Position numbers and translations under genes: made by a program. DNA of 64,000 nucleotides from Cronobacter sakazakii (lineage in GTDB: Bacteria; Pseudomonadota; Gammaproteobacteria; Enterobacterales; Enterobacteriaceae): assembly GCF_000982825.1 (NCBI RefSeq), contig NZ_CP011047.1, positions 2,790,001 through 2,854,000 on the forward strand, written 5' to 3'. Of the stretch, positions 31,424 through 40,067 are shown piece after piece (positions within the stretch are counted from its first letter, which is position 1; each line of letters opens with the position of its first letter). The notes below the pieces were generated by a model. It was not told where the DNA came from, made no database searches, and saw only the letters and a list, made by a program, of their open reading frames with translations.

Positions 31424-31442
31424 ATAAATGAGAATGGTTTTC
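31424..31442. promoter_or_regulatory. Weak Fur-like site upstream of mntP
   Basis: The 19-mer matches the Fur consensus at only 12 positions, mainly in AATGAGAATGGTTTTC. mntP is Fur- and MntR-responsive in E. coli. Low confidence. Confidence 0.25.
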
Positions 31443-31495
31443 GCTTAATGACAGGACGTGAACATCTTGTTAAGAATTAAGGCAAGGAACCGGGC

Positions 31496-31562
31496 AAAAA
31501 TATAGCACGGGCTATAAGCATGGTTATTTTTTATTCGCAAAAATAGCCTGTGCTATATTTTT
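31496..31562. terminator. Long inverted repeat, probable bidirectional terminator
   Basis: Two 20-bp arms (31496-31515 and 31543-31562) match at 19 of 20 positions, with a 27-nt AT-rich loop. Both outer ends are A5/T5 tracts, so the hairpin ends yobD transcripts on the minus strand and could also act on the plus strand. It lies 4 bp from the yobD stop. Confidence 0.75.
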
Positions 31563-31565
31563 AAT

Positions 31566-32024
31566 TTATTGATTATTAACCATAAAATGATAAATTCTCT
31601 CAAGATCGTCGATATTTTTTACCCGGATAAGCAAGCGACGTTTATCTAATTGCATCACCAGCACGCCGTCTTCCGATAAATTCATCGCTTTAATGTGGTT
31701 ATATTTCACCCAGCCGCCAGCAAAGAAAAAGCCTTCACGCTTGAAGCGTATTTGCGGCTCTCTGATCCAGAAAAGATAAATGGCGAGTAATCCCAGCGCG
31801 CCCAACAGCCAGGTCGTGAGCAGGGCACCGTGCGATGCCACATTCTGCCAGATAAGGATGGCGACCAGACCGGTGAAAATCAGGCTGTCAGCACGTCCGC
31901 GTTTGAGCAAGGGCACACGCAGCAGCGTTTTCCCGTGTCGACGTTCAGTGCCCCACTGGTCATAAATGGCCCATCCCAGCAGCGCGATAATAAAAATGAC
32001 CAGAACTCCATCAGTCAACGTCAT
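31566..32024 (-). CDS. yobD: DUF986 membrane protein YobD
   Basis: A 152-residue inner membrane protein of unknown function, as long as E. coli YobD. It has three predicted membrane segments (residues about 5-23, 45-62, 66-86) and a soluble C-terminal part with the conserved IKAMNLSEDGVLVMQLDKRRLLIRVKNIDDLERIY core split over residues 112-147. It lies downstream of manXYZ on the same strand, beyond a terminator. Confidence 0.92.
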   Translation of the reverse strand: MTLTDGVLVIFIIALLGWAIYDQWGTERRHGKTLLRVPLLKRGRADSLIFTGLVAILIWQNVASHGALLTTWLLGALGLLAIYLFWIREPQIRFKREGFFFAGGWVKYNHIKAMNLSEDGVLVMQLDKRRLLIRVKNIDDLERIYHFMVNNQ

Positions 32025-32037
32025 GCCGTCTCCCTTA

Positions 32038-32070
32038 AATAAAAAAGCCGGGAGCCGCTGGCCCCCGGCG
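32038..32070 (-). terminator. Terminator after manXYZ
   Basis: GCCGGGGGCC...CTCCCGGC stem on the minus strand followed by TTTTTTATTT, 15 bp after the manZ stop. Confidence 0.9.
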
Positions 32071-32084
32071 CATGATATTAACCG

Positions 32085-32945
32085 TTACTGGCCGAGCAGG
32101 CCGACCGCGTAACCGGCGATACCAATCACAAAGAACCCCACGATAATCCACAACGGGTTCACTTTTTTACGCAGCAACCACATGCAGGCGAAGGTCAGCA
32201 GCAGCGGCACCAGGCCCGGCATCAACTGATCAAGGATCGTCTGCACTGTCGTGACTTTCACCGCGCCGTTCTGGTCGGTAACACGCGATACGACGAGCGG
32301 AATGTTTACGTGCGTCCATTTGTTAACCAGCGCCCCCATCACAAACAGGCCGAGAATGGACGCCCCCTCGGTCAGTTTTTGCAGGAAGCCGCCGCCCATA
32401 TCTTTCACGATATCGACGCCTTTGCGGTAGCCATACGCCACGCCGTAGTAACGTGTGGCAAGACGCACCAGGTTAAACAGCACAAAGAACAGCAGCGGGC
32501 CGAGCAGGCTGCCGCTCATGGCGATGCCCGCGCCAAGTGCTGCGAATACCGGTCGCACGGTGCCCCAGAAAATCGGGTCGCCGACGCCCGCGAGCGGACC
32601 CATCAGGCCCACTTTGATACCGTTAATCGCGCCGTCGTCGACCTCCGCGCCGTTCGCGCGTTGCTCTTCCATCGCCAGCGTCACGCCAAGCACTGGCGCT
32701 GCCACATAGGGATGCGTGTTAAAAAACTCCAGATGGCGTTTAATCGCCTGGCGACGCGCTTCGTTATTCTCCGGATAAAGGCGACGGATCGCCGGCACCA
32801 TTGAGAAGCAGAAGCCAAGCGCCTGCATACGTTCAAAGTTCCACGATCCCTGGAAGAGGTTAGAGCGGATAAACACGCCGCGAACATCGCCCGGGGTCAG
32901 TTTTTTCTCACCAGTTGTTTTCGTCATATCAACCATGTCGCTCAC
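32085..32945 (-). CDS. manZ: PTS mannose transporter subunit IID
   Basis: One of two membrane subunits of the mannose/glucose/glucosamine phosphotransferase transporter. The 286 residues include the amphipathic start (GDVRGVFIRSNLFQGSWNFERM) and the IID core (INGIKVGLMGPLAGVGDPIFWGT). Hydrophobic C-terminal segments follow (LMPGLVPLLLTFACMWLLRKK). It starts 3 bp after the manY stop. manYZ also serves as a lambda DNA entry path and bacteriocin target in other bacteria. Confidence 0.96.
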   Translation of the reverse strand: MSDMVDMTKTTGEKKLTPGDVRGVFIRSNLFQGSWNFERMQALGFCFSMVPAIRRLYPENNEARRQAIKRHLEFFNTHPYVAAPVLGVTLAMEEQRANGAEVDDGAINGIKVGLMGPLAGVGDPIFWGTVRPVFAALGAGIAMSGSLLGPLLFFVLFNLVRLATRYYGVAYGYRKGVDIVKDMGGGFLQKLTEGASILGLFVMGALVNKWTHVNIPLVVSRVTDQNGAVKVTTVQTILDQLMPGLVPLLLTFACMWLLRKKVNPLWIIVGFFVIGIAGYAVGLLGQ

Positions 32946-32948
32946 CTG

Positions 32949-33749
32949 TTAATCCAGTTCGTTATCAAGATCGTTCGCGCCAGCAGTTTGCGCGGGTGCC
33001 GCTGCGGAGCGGTTATATTTCGGGCTCAGCTGGATATAGAGCACCGCCATAACAGCCCCGATAACGCCCAGCGCCACGAGGTTGAAGTTGGTGAACGCGG
33101 CGGTAACGAAACCGAGGTAGAAGAACGGCATCAGGTAGCCCGCGCGCATCATGTTGATGACCATCGCGTAACCGACCACCACAATCATGCCGCCCGCGAT
33201 GTTAAGGCCGCCGGTCACGACTTCCGGGATAGCGCTAAGCATACTCTGCACTTCGCTGGTGCCGACGGAAATCGCCACGATGACGGCCGGAATAGCGATA
33301 CGCATCGCCTGTAAGAAGAGGGATGAAACGTGGATCCAGGATAGCGCGGTGAGGTTGCCGTTTTGCGCCGCCTTATCCGCCGCGTGCTGGAAACCGACGG
33401 TAATAGTACGCACGATGATGGTCAGTACCTGGCCTGCCGCAGCCAGCGGGATAGCCAGCGCAATACCGGCGCCGATGCTCTGGTGCCCGGCGATAACCAG
33501 AATGGTTGAGATAATCGACGCCAGCGCGGCGTCAGGCGCCACGGCGGCACCGATGTTCATCCAGCCGAGCGCTATCATTTCCAGCGTACCGCCGATGATA
33601 ATACCGGTTTTCATATCCCCCAGTACGGCCCCGACCAGGGTACAGGCCACCAGCGGGCGGTGGAACTGAAATTCATCAAGCACCGATTCCATACCCGCGA
33701 TACAGGCGACGATGAACACCAGCACAATCTGAAGAGTGGTAATCTCCAT
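32949..33749 (-). CDS. manY: PTS mannose transporter subunit IIC
   Basis: Sugar-translocating membrane subunit of the mannose PTS. The 266 residues equal E. coli and are strongly hydrophobic. The family-typical start (IVACIAGMESVLDEFQFHRP) and the Gly/Ala-rich core (GGTLEMIALGWMNIGAAVAPDAALASIISTILV, residues about 53-86) are present. It is followed by manZ with a 3-bp gap and lies 64 bp downstream of manX. Confidence 0.95.
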   Translation of the reverse strand: MEITTLQIVLVFIVACIAGMESVLDEFQFHRPLVACTLVGAVLGDMKTGIIIGGTLEMIALGWMNIGAAVAPDAALASIISTILVIAGHQSIGAGIALAIPLAAAGQVLTIIVRTITVGFQHAADKAAQNGNLTALSWIHVSSLFLQAMRIAIPAVIVAISVGTSEVQSMLSAIPEVVTGGLNIAGGMIVVVGYAMVINMMRAGYLMPFFYLGFVTAAFTNFNLVALGVIGAVMAVLYIQLSPKYNRSAAAPAQTAGANDLDNELD

Positions 33750-33813
33750 TGTACTTCTCCTGTGATATCAAACTTACGTGTAAAAACTGAGTAATCGTTA
33801 AGCTGCAATGCTG

Positions 33814-34776
33814 CTATTTCGTGGCTTTGCTGATTAAATCCATCATTTTTAAACGGGGATCGTTTGAGACTTTACGCACTTCCAGCTCAATGCCGCGCGC
33901 GTTAAGTTTCTTAAAGGCCTCAATATCTTTCTCATCGACAGACACCGCGTTGTTCACCTGGGTTTTGCCCTGGCGATAGGCCATCCCACCGATATTGACA
34001 GAGGTGATTTTGACGCCGCCTTCCACGATGCGCTCAACATCGGTTGGGTTGGTAAACAGCAGCATCACGCGTTCGCCCGCATATTTCGGGTTGTTGTAAA
34101 CGCGGATCATTTTGGCGACATCCACCACATGCGCGGTGACGCCAGGCGGAGCCACCTGAGTGAGCAGCGTTTTGCGCACGTTGTCGGCGGCGACTTCATC
34201 GCTCACCACGATAATGCGCGAAACGTTGGTCTCTTTGGTCCAGCGGGTGGCGACCTGGCCGTGGATCAGACGGTCGTCGATACGGGCAAGGCCGATGACC
34301 ATATAGTCGTTCGGGCCCATGGGTTTAACAGGCGCCGCCGCTTTCGGGGCAGGTGCGGCGGGAGCCGCTTTTTCAACCGGTTTGGCTTTCAGGGCTTTTA
34401 CGCCTTCGCGGCCCGTTTCAACGGCAATCGCGACCAGCTCATCGAAAGCCGGATCGTCATCGCGCGCCATTAAGGTTTCGACGAGCATCGGGATATTCAC
34501 CCCGGCGACGACTTCATAGTGGGGCTTGTCCACCACAATGCGGCTCGCCGCGTTGAACGGACTGCCGCCCCAGGTATCAACCAGAAAGACAACGCCTTTG
34601 CTGGTGTCCAGTTTTTCGAGCTGTGCGTTATATTTTTCGATCAAGGTTTCCGCATTTTCGCCGGGAACGAAATCGATCCAACCGACATTTTCCTGCTCCC
34701 CCAACAGCATTTCCGCTGTTTTGAGCAGTTGTTCGGCCGCCCAGCCATGCGTGCCTATGACAATAGCAATGGTCAC
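33814..34776 (-). CDS. manX: PTS mannose transporter subunit IIAB
   Basis: Cytosolic phosphoryl-transfer subunit. The IIA domain (residues 1-125) has the first phosphohistidine H10 in IGTHGWAA. An Ala/Pro-rich hinge (about 132-152) leads to the IIB domain with H172 in RIDDRLIHGQVATRW. The 320 residues compare with 323 in E. coli; the hinge differs most. First gene of manXYZ; the 34777-34920 region carries Mlc- and CRP-like sites. Confidence 0.96.
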   Translation of the reverse strand: MTIAIVIGTHGWAAEQLLKTAEMLLGEQENVGWIDFVPGENAETLIEKYNAQLEKLDTSKGVVFLVDTWGGSPFNAASRIVVDKPHYEVVAGVNIPMLVETLMARDDDPAFDELVAIAVETGREGVKALKAKPVEKAAPAAPAPKAAAPVKPMGPNDYMVIGLARIDDRLIHGQVATRWTKETNVSRIIVVSDEVAADNVRKTLLTQVAPPGVTAHVVDVAKMIRVYNNPKYAGERVMLLFTNPTDVERIVEGGVKITSVNIGGMAYRQGKTQVNNAVSVDEKDIEAFKKLNARGIELEVRKVSNDPRLKMMDLISKATK

Positions 34777-34886
34777 TTGCTACCTCCGTGGTTATTGTCA
34801 ATGCCCTTACAGGCACCGCTAACAGTGATTCGCTTATCGAATCGATTCAGATAAGGATTTGTAAGCTTTCAGAACCTAAGCACGAT

Positions 34887-34910
34887 TTATTTTAGAAGGC
34901 GAAAAAATAA
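34887..34910. promoter_or_regulatory. Mlc/NagC-type operator upstream of manX
   Basis: TTATTTT, ten intervening bases including GCG, then AAAATAA forms the AT-rich palindrome typical of Mlc/NagC sites. manXYZ is repressed by Mlc in E. coli. The site is about 110 bp upstream of manX. Confidence 0.6.
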
Positions 34911-34914
34911 TGTA

Positions 34915-34930
34915 TGTGATGAGCGTCAGT
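34915..34930. promoter_or_regulatory. Candidate CRP site upstream of manX
   Basis: TGTGA-N6-TCAGT matches one perfect and one partial half of the CRP consensus TGTGA-N6-TCACA, next to the Mlc-type operator. CRP activates manXYZ in E. coli. The rest of 34931-35177 holds no gene that I can support; it should carry the yoaE promoter. Confidence 0.45.
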
Positions 34931-35177
34931 AATTTTGCCATCAAAACAAGGCATTCGGCGTATGCGCAAAATATGCGCGTTTTTTATGTCAGACCGATTG
35001 CAAATTCTGGTAAATCTTTGCCAAAGGCTATTACGCTTTGTTAATGTAGATTTCCGATTAACTAACAGGAGTAGCGGGCAGCAGCCCACCGTATGGACCG
35101 TCACCGACGTCTTTTCTTTACCAGGCTTTCATCAGCCGTCATCTCACAAGGCTTTCGCCTTAACGCTCTGATAAACC

Positions 35178-35372
35178 ATGTCAAAGCGCCCGACATCGTT
35201 GGGGTGCCGTTTAGTCATTCCTTGCGCAGGAGCCTGTTATGGAATTCTTAATGGACCCCTCGATTTGGGTGGGCTTAGCAACGCTTGTGGTGCTGGAGAT
35301 TGTTCTTGGCATCGACAACCTGGTGTTTATCGCCATTCTCGCGGACAAACTGCCGCCAAAGCAGCGCGATAA
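35178..35372 (+). CDS. yoaL: Overlapping upstream ORF, YoaL-like
   Basis: A 64-codon frame starts at the ATG at 35178, 61 bp upstream of yoaE, and runs 134 bp into yoaE in another frame. The part before the overlap encodes MSKRPTSLGCRLVIPCAGAC. A small protein, YoaL, has been annotated in this position and overlap in E. coli K-12, and I rely on memory of that. No strong ribosome-binding site precedes the ATG. The overlap constrains codons, so coding is not proven; translational coupling to yoaE is the likely role. Confidence 0.4.
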   Translation: MSKRPTSLGCRLVIPCAGACYGILNGPLDLGGLSNACGAGDCSWHRQPGVYRHSRGQTAAKAAR

Positions 35373-36798
35373 AGCACGTCTGATAGGTTTATCCCTGGCG
35401 CTGGTAATGCGTCTGGGGCTGTTGTCGTTGATCTCGTGGATGGTGACGCTCACCCGTCCGCTTTTCAGCGTGTGGGAGTTAAGTTTCTCCGGCCGCGATC
35501 TGATCATGCTTTTTGGGGGTCTGTTCCTCTTGTTTAAGGCGACGACAGAACTCCATGAGCGGCTGGAAAACCGCCAGCATAATGACAGTCACGGCAAAGG
35601 CTACGCCAGCTTCTGGGTCGTGGTGGCGCAGATTGTGGTGCTGGATGCCGTCTTCTCGCTGGATGCCGTGATCACGGCGGTGGGTATGGTGAACCATCTG
35701 CCGGTGATGATGGCCGCGGTGGTGATTGCCATGGGCGTGATGCTCCTCGCCTCGAAGCCGTTGACCAACTTCGTTAACGCGCATCCGACGGTTGTGGTGC
35801 TCTGTCTGAGCTTCCTGCTCATGATCGGCCTGAGTCTGGTGGCGGAAGGTTTCGGTTTCCATATTCCGAAAGGCTACCTCTACGCGGCGATTGGCTTCTC
35901 TATCATCATTGAGTTCTTCAACCAGGTGGCGCGCCGCAACTTCCTGAAGCACCAGTCGAACCTGCCGCTGCGCGCGCGTACGGCGGAGGCGATTCTGCGT
36001 CTGATGGGCAACCGTCGTCGCCCGGCCCCGGTCAGCGAAACCGAGCATCACACCGTAGTGCCGGTGCATGACGAGGCGTTTGCCGAAGAAGAGCGGTACA
36101 TGATTAACGGCGTGCTGACGCTGGCGTCCCGCTCGCTTCGCAGCATCATGACGCCGCGTGGCGAGATAAGCTGGGTGGACGCCAACCGCAGCGTGGATGA
36201 AATTCGCGAGCAGTTATTGTCGTCGCCGCACAGCCTGTTTCCGGTGTGTCGCGGTGAGCTTGATGAAATCATCGGCGTGGTGCGTGCCAAAGAGCTGCTG
36301 GTAGCGCTGGAAGAGGGCGTTGACGTCGCGGCTATCGCCTCGGCGACCCCGGTGATTGTGGTGCCGGAAACGCTGGATCCTATCAACCTCCTCGGCGTGC
36401 TGCGCCGTGCTCGCGGCAGCTTTGTTATCGTCAATAACGAGTTTGGCGTGGTGCAGGGGCTCGTCACGCCGCTGGACGTGCTGGAGGCGATTGCCGGAGA
36501 ATTCCCGGATGCCGACGAAACGCCGGAAATCGTTCACGACGGCGACGGCTGGCTGGTGAAAGGCTCGACCGATCTCCACGCGCTGCAACAGACGCTGGAC
36601 CTTCCGTCACTGGTCAATGACGAAGAGGACATCGCGACGGTCGCCGGGCTGGTCATCGCCATTAACGGGCAGATCCCGCGCGTGGGCGACGAGCTGGCGA
36701 TGCCGCCGCTGCGTATCACGATTGTTGAGGCGAACGCCTACCGTGTCGATCTCGTGCGCGTGGTCAAAGACACGCCAGCGCACGACGAAGAAGAGTAA
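35239..36798 (+). CDS. yoaE: TerC-CBS-CorC_HlyC membrane protein YoaE
   Basis: Inner membrane protein of the TerC family with cytosolic regulatory domains, probably involved in metal export or membrane-protein metalation. The 519 residues comprise a TerC domain (about 10-220) with acidic signatures VVLEIVLGIDNLVF and LDAVFSLDAVITAVG inside membrane segments. A CBS pair (about 300-430, TPRGEISWVD, VRAKELLVAL, VQGLVTPLDVLEAIAGEF) and a C-terminal CorC_HlyC domain (DGWLVKGSTDLHAL) follow. The ATG follows GCAGGAGCC. Convergent with pdeD, 3 bp apart. Confidence 0.94.
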   Translation: MEFLMDPSIWVGLATLVVLEIVLGIDNLVFIAILADKLPPKQRDKARLIGLSLALVMRLGLLSLISWMVTLTRPLFSVWELSFSGRDLIMLFGGLFLLFKATTELHERLENRQHNDSHGKGYASFWVVVAQIVVLDAVFSLDAVITAVGMVNHLPVMMAAVVIAMGVMLLASKPLTNFVNAHPTVVVLCLSFLLMIGLSLVAEGFGFHIPKGYLYAAIGFSIIIEFFNQVARRNFLKHQSNLPLRARTAEAILRLMGNRRRPAPVSETEHHTVVPVHDEAFAEEERYMINGVLTLASRSLRSIMTPRGEISWVDANRSVDEIREQLLSSPHSLFPVCRGELDEIIGVVRAKELLVALEEGVDVAAIASATPVIVVPETLDPINLLGVLRRARGSFVIVNNEFGVVQGLVTPLDVLEAIAGEFPDADETPEIVHDGDGWLVKGSTDLHALQQTLDLPSLVNDEEDIATVAGLVIAINGQIPRVGDELAMPPLRITIVEANAYRVDLVRVVKDTPAHDEEE

Positions 36799-36801
36799 CG
36801 G

Positions 36802-38400
36802 TCAGACCATCGGCGCCGGATGTTGTCGGCGCCAGAACGGCGTACCCGGATGGGTGCGCCGTTGTTCCAGCCACTGCGGTAACGCGCTGAGCGGCATCGG
36901 ATGCGCGAACAGATATCCCTGCAACACCGGCACGCCGAGGCGGCATAAATACGCGGCCTGTTCTTCGGTTTCCACGCCTTCCGCCACCAGTTCAATTTTC
37001 AGCCTTCTCGCCATCGCGATAATAATGTCTGTTACGGTCGAATTAACCGCGTCGGTGCCGATAGCGGCGGTGAAGCGTTTATCCATTTTCAGCACGTCCG
37101 GGCTGAGTGTTTCGAGATAAGAGAGCGAGCTCTGGCCCGTGCCAAAATCGTCAATCGCCAGCCTGACGCCAAGTTTGCGCAAATCATGCGCCACGCGGTA
37201 ATCCACCTCCGGCAGCGAATCGCGCTCCGTGAGCTCCAGAAAGAGCGTCTGTACGGGGCAGTGCGGATACCAGTAGCGCTTTAGATCGTCAATAATCACG
37301 CCGTCATGAAAGTGGCTCGCGGCGATATTCACCCCAATATGAAAATCCGCAGATGCCGGAAAATAGTGGCGCTGCGCCGCGGTTTTCGTCAGCACATAGC
37401 GCGTCAGCGCGTTAATCATCCTGAGCTGTTCGGCAAGCGGTATAAACACGTCCGGTGCAATCGGCCCGAGGCGTGGATTATTCCAGCGCAGCAGCAACTC
37501 CACGCCCGTGCATTCGCCGGTTTTACCGCTCACCAGCGGCTGGCAATACACTTCAAACTCATTGTTGGCGATGCCGAGATTAATTTCCCACGAGAAGCTC
37601 ATGCGTCTGGCGGTCGCAAGCCAGGCGATATAGCCGATCAGCAGGCTCAGTAGCACCGCGAGCGGCAACTGCACGGGGATATTTTTCAGCGCCAGTGCGT
37701 TTGCCGAAGGGCCAAGCAGCGTTACCGAGAACGGATACTGACTGGACGTTTGCTGGTATTGCGTCAGTCCGTCGAGGGCATGTGTCGTTTCTGTCAGCCC
37801 ACGCCCGTACTCCAGATGCATGCCTGCGACATCAAACAGCACATGTTCAATGACGGGTGGGTCCGGGGCCAGCAGAAGGCTGGCGATAAATTCAATGTTA
37901 ACCGACTGCAAGACGCCAGACTGGCCGTTGTCGATGGACGGTGTCCAGAGGATCAGGACAGGGCTGCCTTTGAGTAAAGAACTGTCGCGCGACAGACGCA
38001 TCAGGGGTTTTGCCGCAGGTAAATGGGGTTGCAGCTGATGCACCGGCACGTTGCGTTCACCAAAAATACTTGAGCAATAAAGCGTACCGTCGCTCACCAG
38101 CGCAATGGTCCGCACCGTCTGGAGGCTGGCGGCCATTTCGCGCAACTGGCGATGCACCTGCTGACACGGCATACCGATAAGCGGCAGCAGCGCAGTGCGT
38201 GCGGCATCCAGCGGCACCAGCAACTCTTCCAGGGTTTCCACCGCATGGGCGGCGTAGCGCGTGGTTTCGTGCTGGTACTGTTTGCGGTCGGACAGATAGC
38301 GTATTCCCAGCGTGACGATTAACGTCAGCAGGGCGAGGGCAATACAGAGAATCAGCCGCCGACGGCGGTAAGCCCGAATAATACGCTGCGCTTTTTGCAT
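36802..38400 (-). CDS. pdeD: CSS-motif cyclic-di-GMP phosphodiesterase
   Basis: Membrane phosphodiesterase that hydrolyses c-di-GMP. The 532 residues equal E. coli PdeD (YoaD). Two membrane helices (about 15-35 and 240-262) flank a periplasmic CSS domain with the redox-sensing LYCSSIFG motif. The C-terminal EAL domain has CTGVELLLRW (EAL position is ELL), GVNIAASHF, ELTERD, IDDFGTGQSSLSYL and VAEGVETEEQAAYL. Catalytic acidic residues look intact, so it should be active. Loop sequence of the periplasmic domain diverges most. Confidence 0.94.
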   Translation of the reverse strand: MQKAQRIIRAYRRRRLILCIALALLTLIVTLGIRYLSDRKQYQHETTRYAAHAVETLEELLVPLDAARTALLPLIGMPCQQVHRQLREMAASLQTVRTIALVSDGTLYCSSIFGERNVPVHQLQPHLPAAKPLMRLSRDSSLLKGSPVLILWTPSIDNGQSGVLQSVNIEFIASLLLAPDPPVIEHVLFDVAGMHLEYGRGLTETTHALDGLTQYQQTSSQYPFSVTLLGPSANALALKNIPVQLPLAVLLSLLIGYIAWLATARRMSFSWEINLGIANNEFEVYCQPLVSGKTGECTGVELLLRWNNPRLGPIAPDVFIPLAEQLRMINALTRYVLTKTAAQRHYFPASADFHIGVNIAASHFHDGVIIDDLKRYWYPHCPVQTLFLELTERDSLPEVDYRVAHDLRKLGVRLAIDDFGTGQSSLSYLETLSPDVLKMDKRFTAAIGTDAVNSTVTDIIIAMARRLKIELVAEGVETEEQAAYLCRLGVPVLQGYLFAHPMPLSALPQWLEQRRTHPGTPFWRRQHPAPMV

Positions 38401-38496
38401 AGGCTCTATCTCTCAGACTCATCTGAGTTATTAAGACGGAATGTTAAGAGTGTAGTGGGCGTTGACGCGACGGGAGGAATAAAAGGCGAGCGGGGA

Positions 38497-38525
38497 TAAA
38501 AAAAGCGCCGCGGATGCGGCGCTTT
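38497..38525 (-). terminator. Terminator after sdaA
   Basis: AAAGCGCCGC pairs with GCGGCGCTTT and is followed by TTTT on the minus strand, seven bp past the sdaA stop. Confidence 0.88.
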
Positions 38526-38531
38526 AGGGCA

Positions 38532-39896
38532 TTAATCGCACTGAACCTTGATGGCCAGGCCGCCACGTGACGTTTCACGGTATTTGGCGTTCATATCTTT
38601 GCCGGTTTCATACATCGTCTCGATGACTTTATCGAGCGAGACGCGCGGCTCGCTGGTGCGGCGCATCGCCATACGCGCGGCGTTAATCGCCTTCACGGAG
38701 GCAATCGCGTTACGCTCGATGCACGGCACCTGTACCTGGCCCGCGACCGGGTCACAGGTCAGGCCAAGGTTATGCTCCATACCGATTTCGGCTGCCACGC
38801 AAACCTGTTCCGGGCTCGCGCCCAGCAGCTCTGCAAGCCCTGCCGCGGCCATGGAGCAGGCAACGCCCACTTCACCCTGGCAACCCACTTCGGCACCGGA
38901 GATAGACGCGTTCATTTTATACAGCGCGCCGATAGCGCCCGCGGCAAGGAAGTAGCGGATGTAGATATCCGGACTGACCGATTCAATAAAGTGATCATAG
39001 TAGGCCAGAACTGCCGGTACGATACCGCATGCGCCGTTAGTCGGTGCGGTGACAACACGGCCGCCCGCCGCGTTCTCTTCGTTGACGGCGAGCGCAAACA
39101 TATTCACCCAGTCGACCACGATCATCGGATCGTTGGAGAGTTTATCGCTGGAAACCAGCATACGGCGCAGTGCAGAGGCGCGACGCGGTACGCGCAGCGG
39201 GCCAGGGAGCACGCCTTCGGTATTCATACCGCGATCGATACAGGCGCGCATGGTCTGCCAGACGTCTGCAAAATAGTCTTCAATCTCTTTTTTGCTGTGC
39301 AGCGCCAGTTCGTTTTTCATCACCAGGCCGGAGAGCGACAGGCCGGTTTCTTTGCAATGCGCCAGCAGATCTTTAGCAGAGTGGAACGGATACGGCACGC
39401 TCACTTCGTTGCTGGCGGTTTTGCCGAAATGCTCTTCATCGACGATAAAGCCGCCGCCGATGGAGTAATAGGTTTTGCTGTAGATCTCTTTCTCGCCGCT
39501 GTAAGCGTGGATGGTCATGCCGTTTTCATGCAGCGGCAGATTGTCGCTCTGAAAACGCATCCCGTTATCTTTCGGGAAATCCACTTCGTGAGCGCCCTGC
39601 GCGAGCAGCAGGCGACCGCGGGTTTCAACATCACGGATAAATGCAGGTATGGCGTCGATATCCACCGTGGCGGGCTCATTACCTGCCAGACCCATAATAA
39701 TGGCGATATCGGTATGGTGACCTTTGCCGGTCAATGAGAGCGAGCCGTAGACGTCCACCGCGACGCGGGTCACGTCCTGCAATAATCCTTTTTCGACCAG
39801 GTCATCGACGAACTGCTTCCCGGCCTTCATCGGACCTACCGTATGGGAAGAGGAGGGGCCAATGCCCACCTTAAACATGTCGAATATACTAATCAC
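38532..39896 (-). CDS. sdaA: L-serine dehydratase 1
   Basis: Iron-sulfur L-serine deaminase producing pyruvate and ammonia. With the GTG start at 39896 (AGGAG seven nt upstream) the protein has 454 residues, as in E. coli. It has an N-terminal beta domain (VGIGPSSSHTVGPMKAG) and a C-terminal catalytic domain. Cysteines for the [4Fe-4S] cluster lie in TNGACGIVPA, SGAEVGCQGEVG and GLTCDPVAGQVQVPC. A longer reading to 39953 has no homology at its N-terminus. Likely Lrp-responsive as in E. coli, but no operator was identified. Confidence 0.95.
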   Translation of the reverse strand: MISIFDMFKVGIGPSSSHTVGPMKAGKQFVDDLVEKGLLQDVTRVAVDVYGSLSLTGKGHHTDIAIIMGLAGNEPATVDIDAIPAFIRDVETRGRLLLAQGAHEVDFPKDNGMRFQSDNLPLHENGMTIHAYSGEKEIYSKTYYSIGGGFIVDEEHFGKTASNEVSVPYPFHSAKDLLAHCKETGLSLSGLVMKNELALHSKKEIEDYFADVWQTMRACIDRGMNTEGVLPGPLRVPRRASALRRMLVSSDKLSNDPMIVVDWVNMFALAVNEENAAGGRVVTAPTNGACGIVPAVLAYYDHFIESVSPDIYIRYFLAAGAIGALYKMNASISGAEVGCQGEVGVACSMAAAGLAELLGASPEQVCVAAEIGMEHNLGLTCDPVAGQVQVPCIERNAIASVKAINAARMAMRRTSEPRVSLDKVIETMYETGKDMNAKYRETSRGGLAIKVQCD

Positions 39897-40067
39897 GTGG
39901 TAACTCCTGACAGAGTCATTTGCCCTGCAAATGACGGTGTGAAAACAGCGCATAGTGTAAAAGGTTATTGTGCTGCGCAGTTAACTATTCACATGAATTA
40001 AACTAATGAATAAGGCGAGGCCGCCTAATAAAGTGCTGCGGATCGCACTTTTCACCCACAATAATAG

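Noticed and set aside
38772..39737. 321-codon open frame antisense to sdaA
   Set aside because: Shadow of sdaA; composition is not protein-like.
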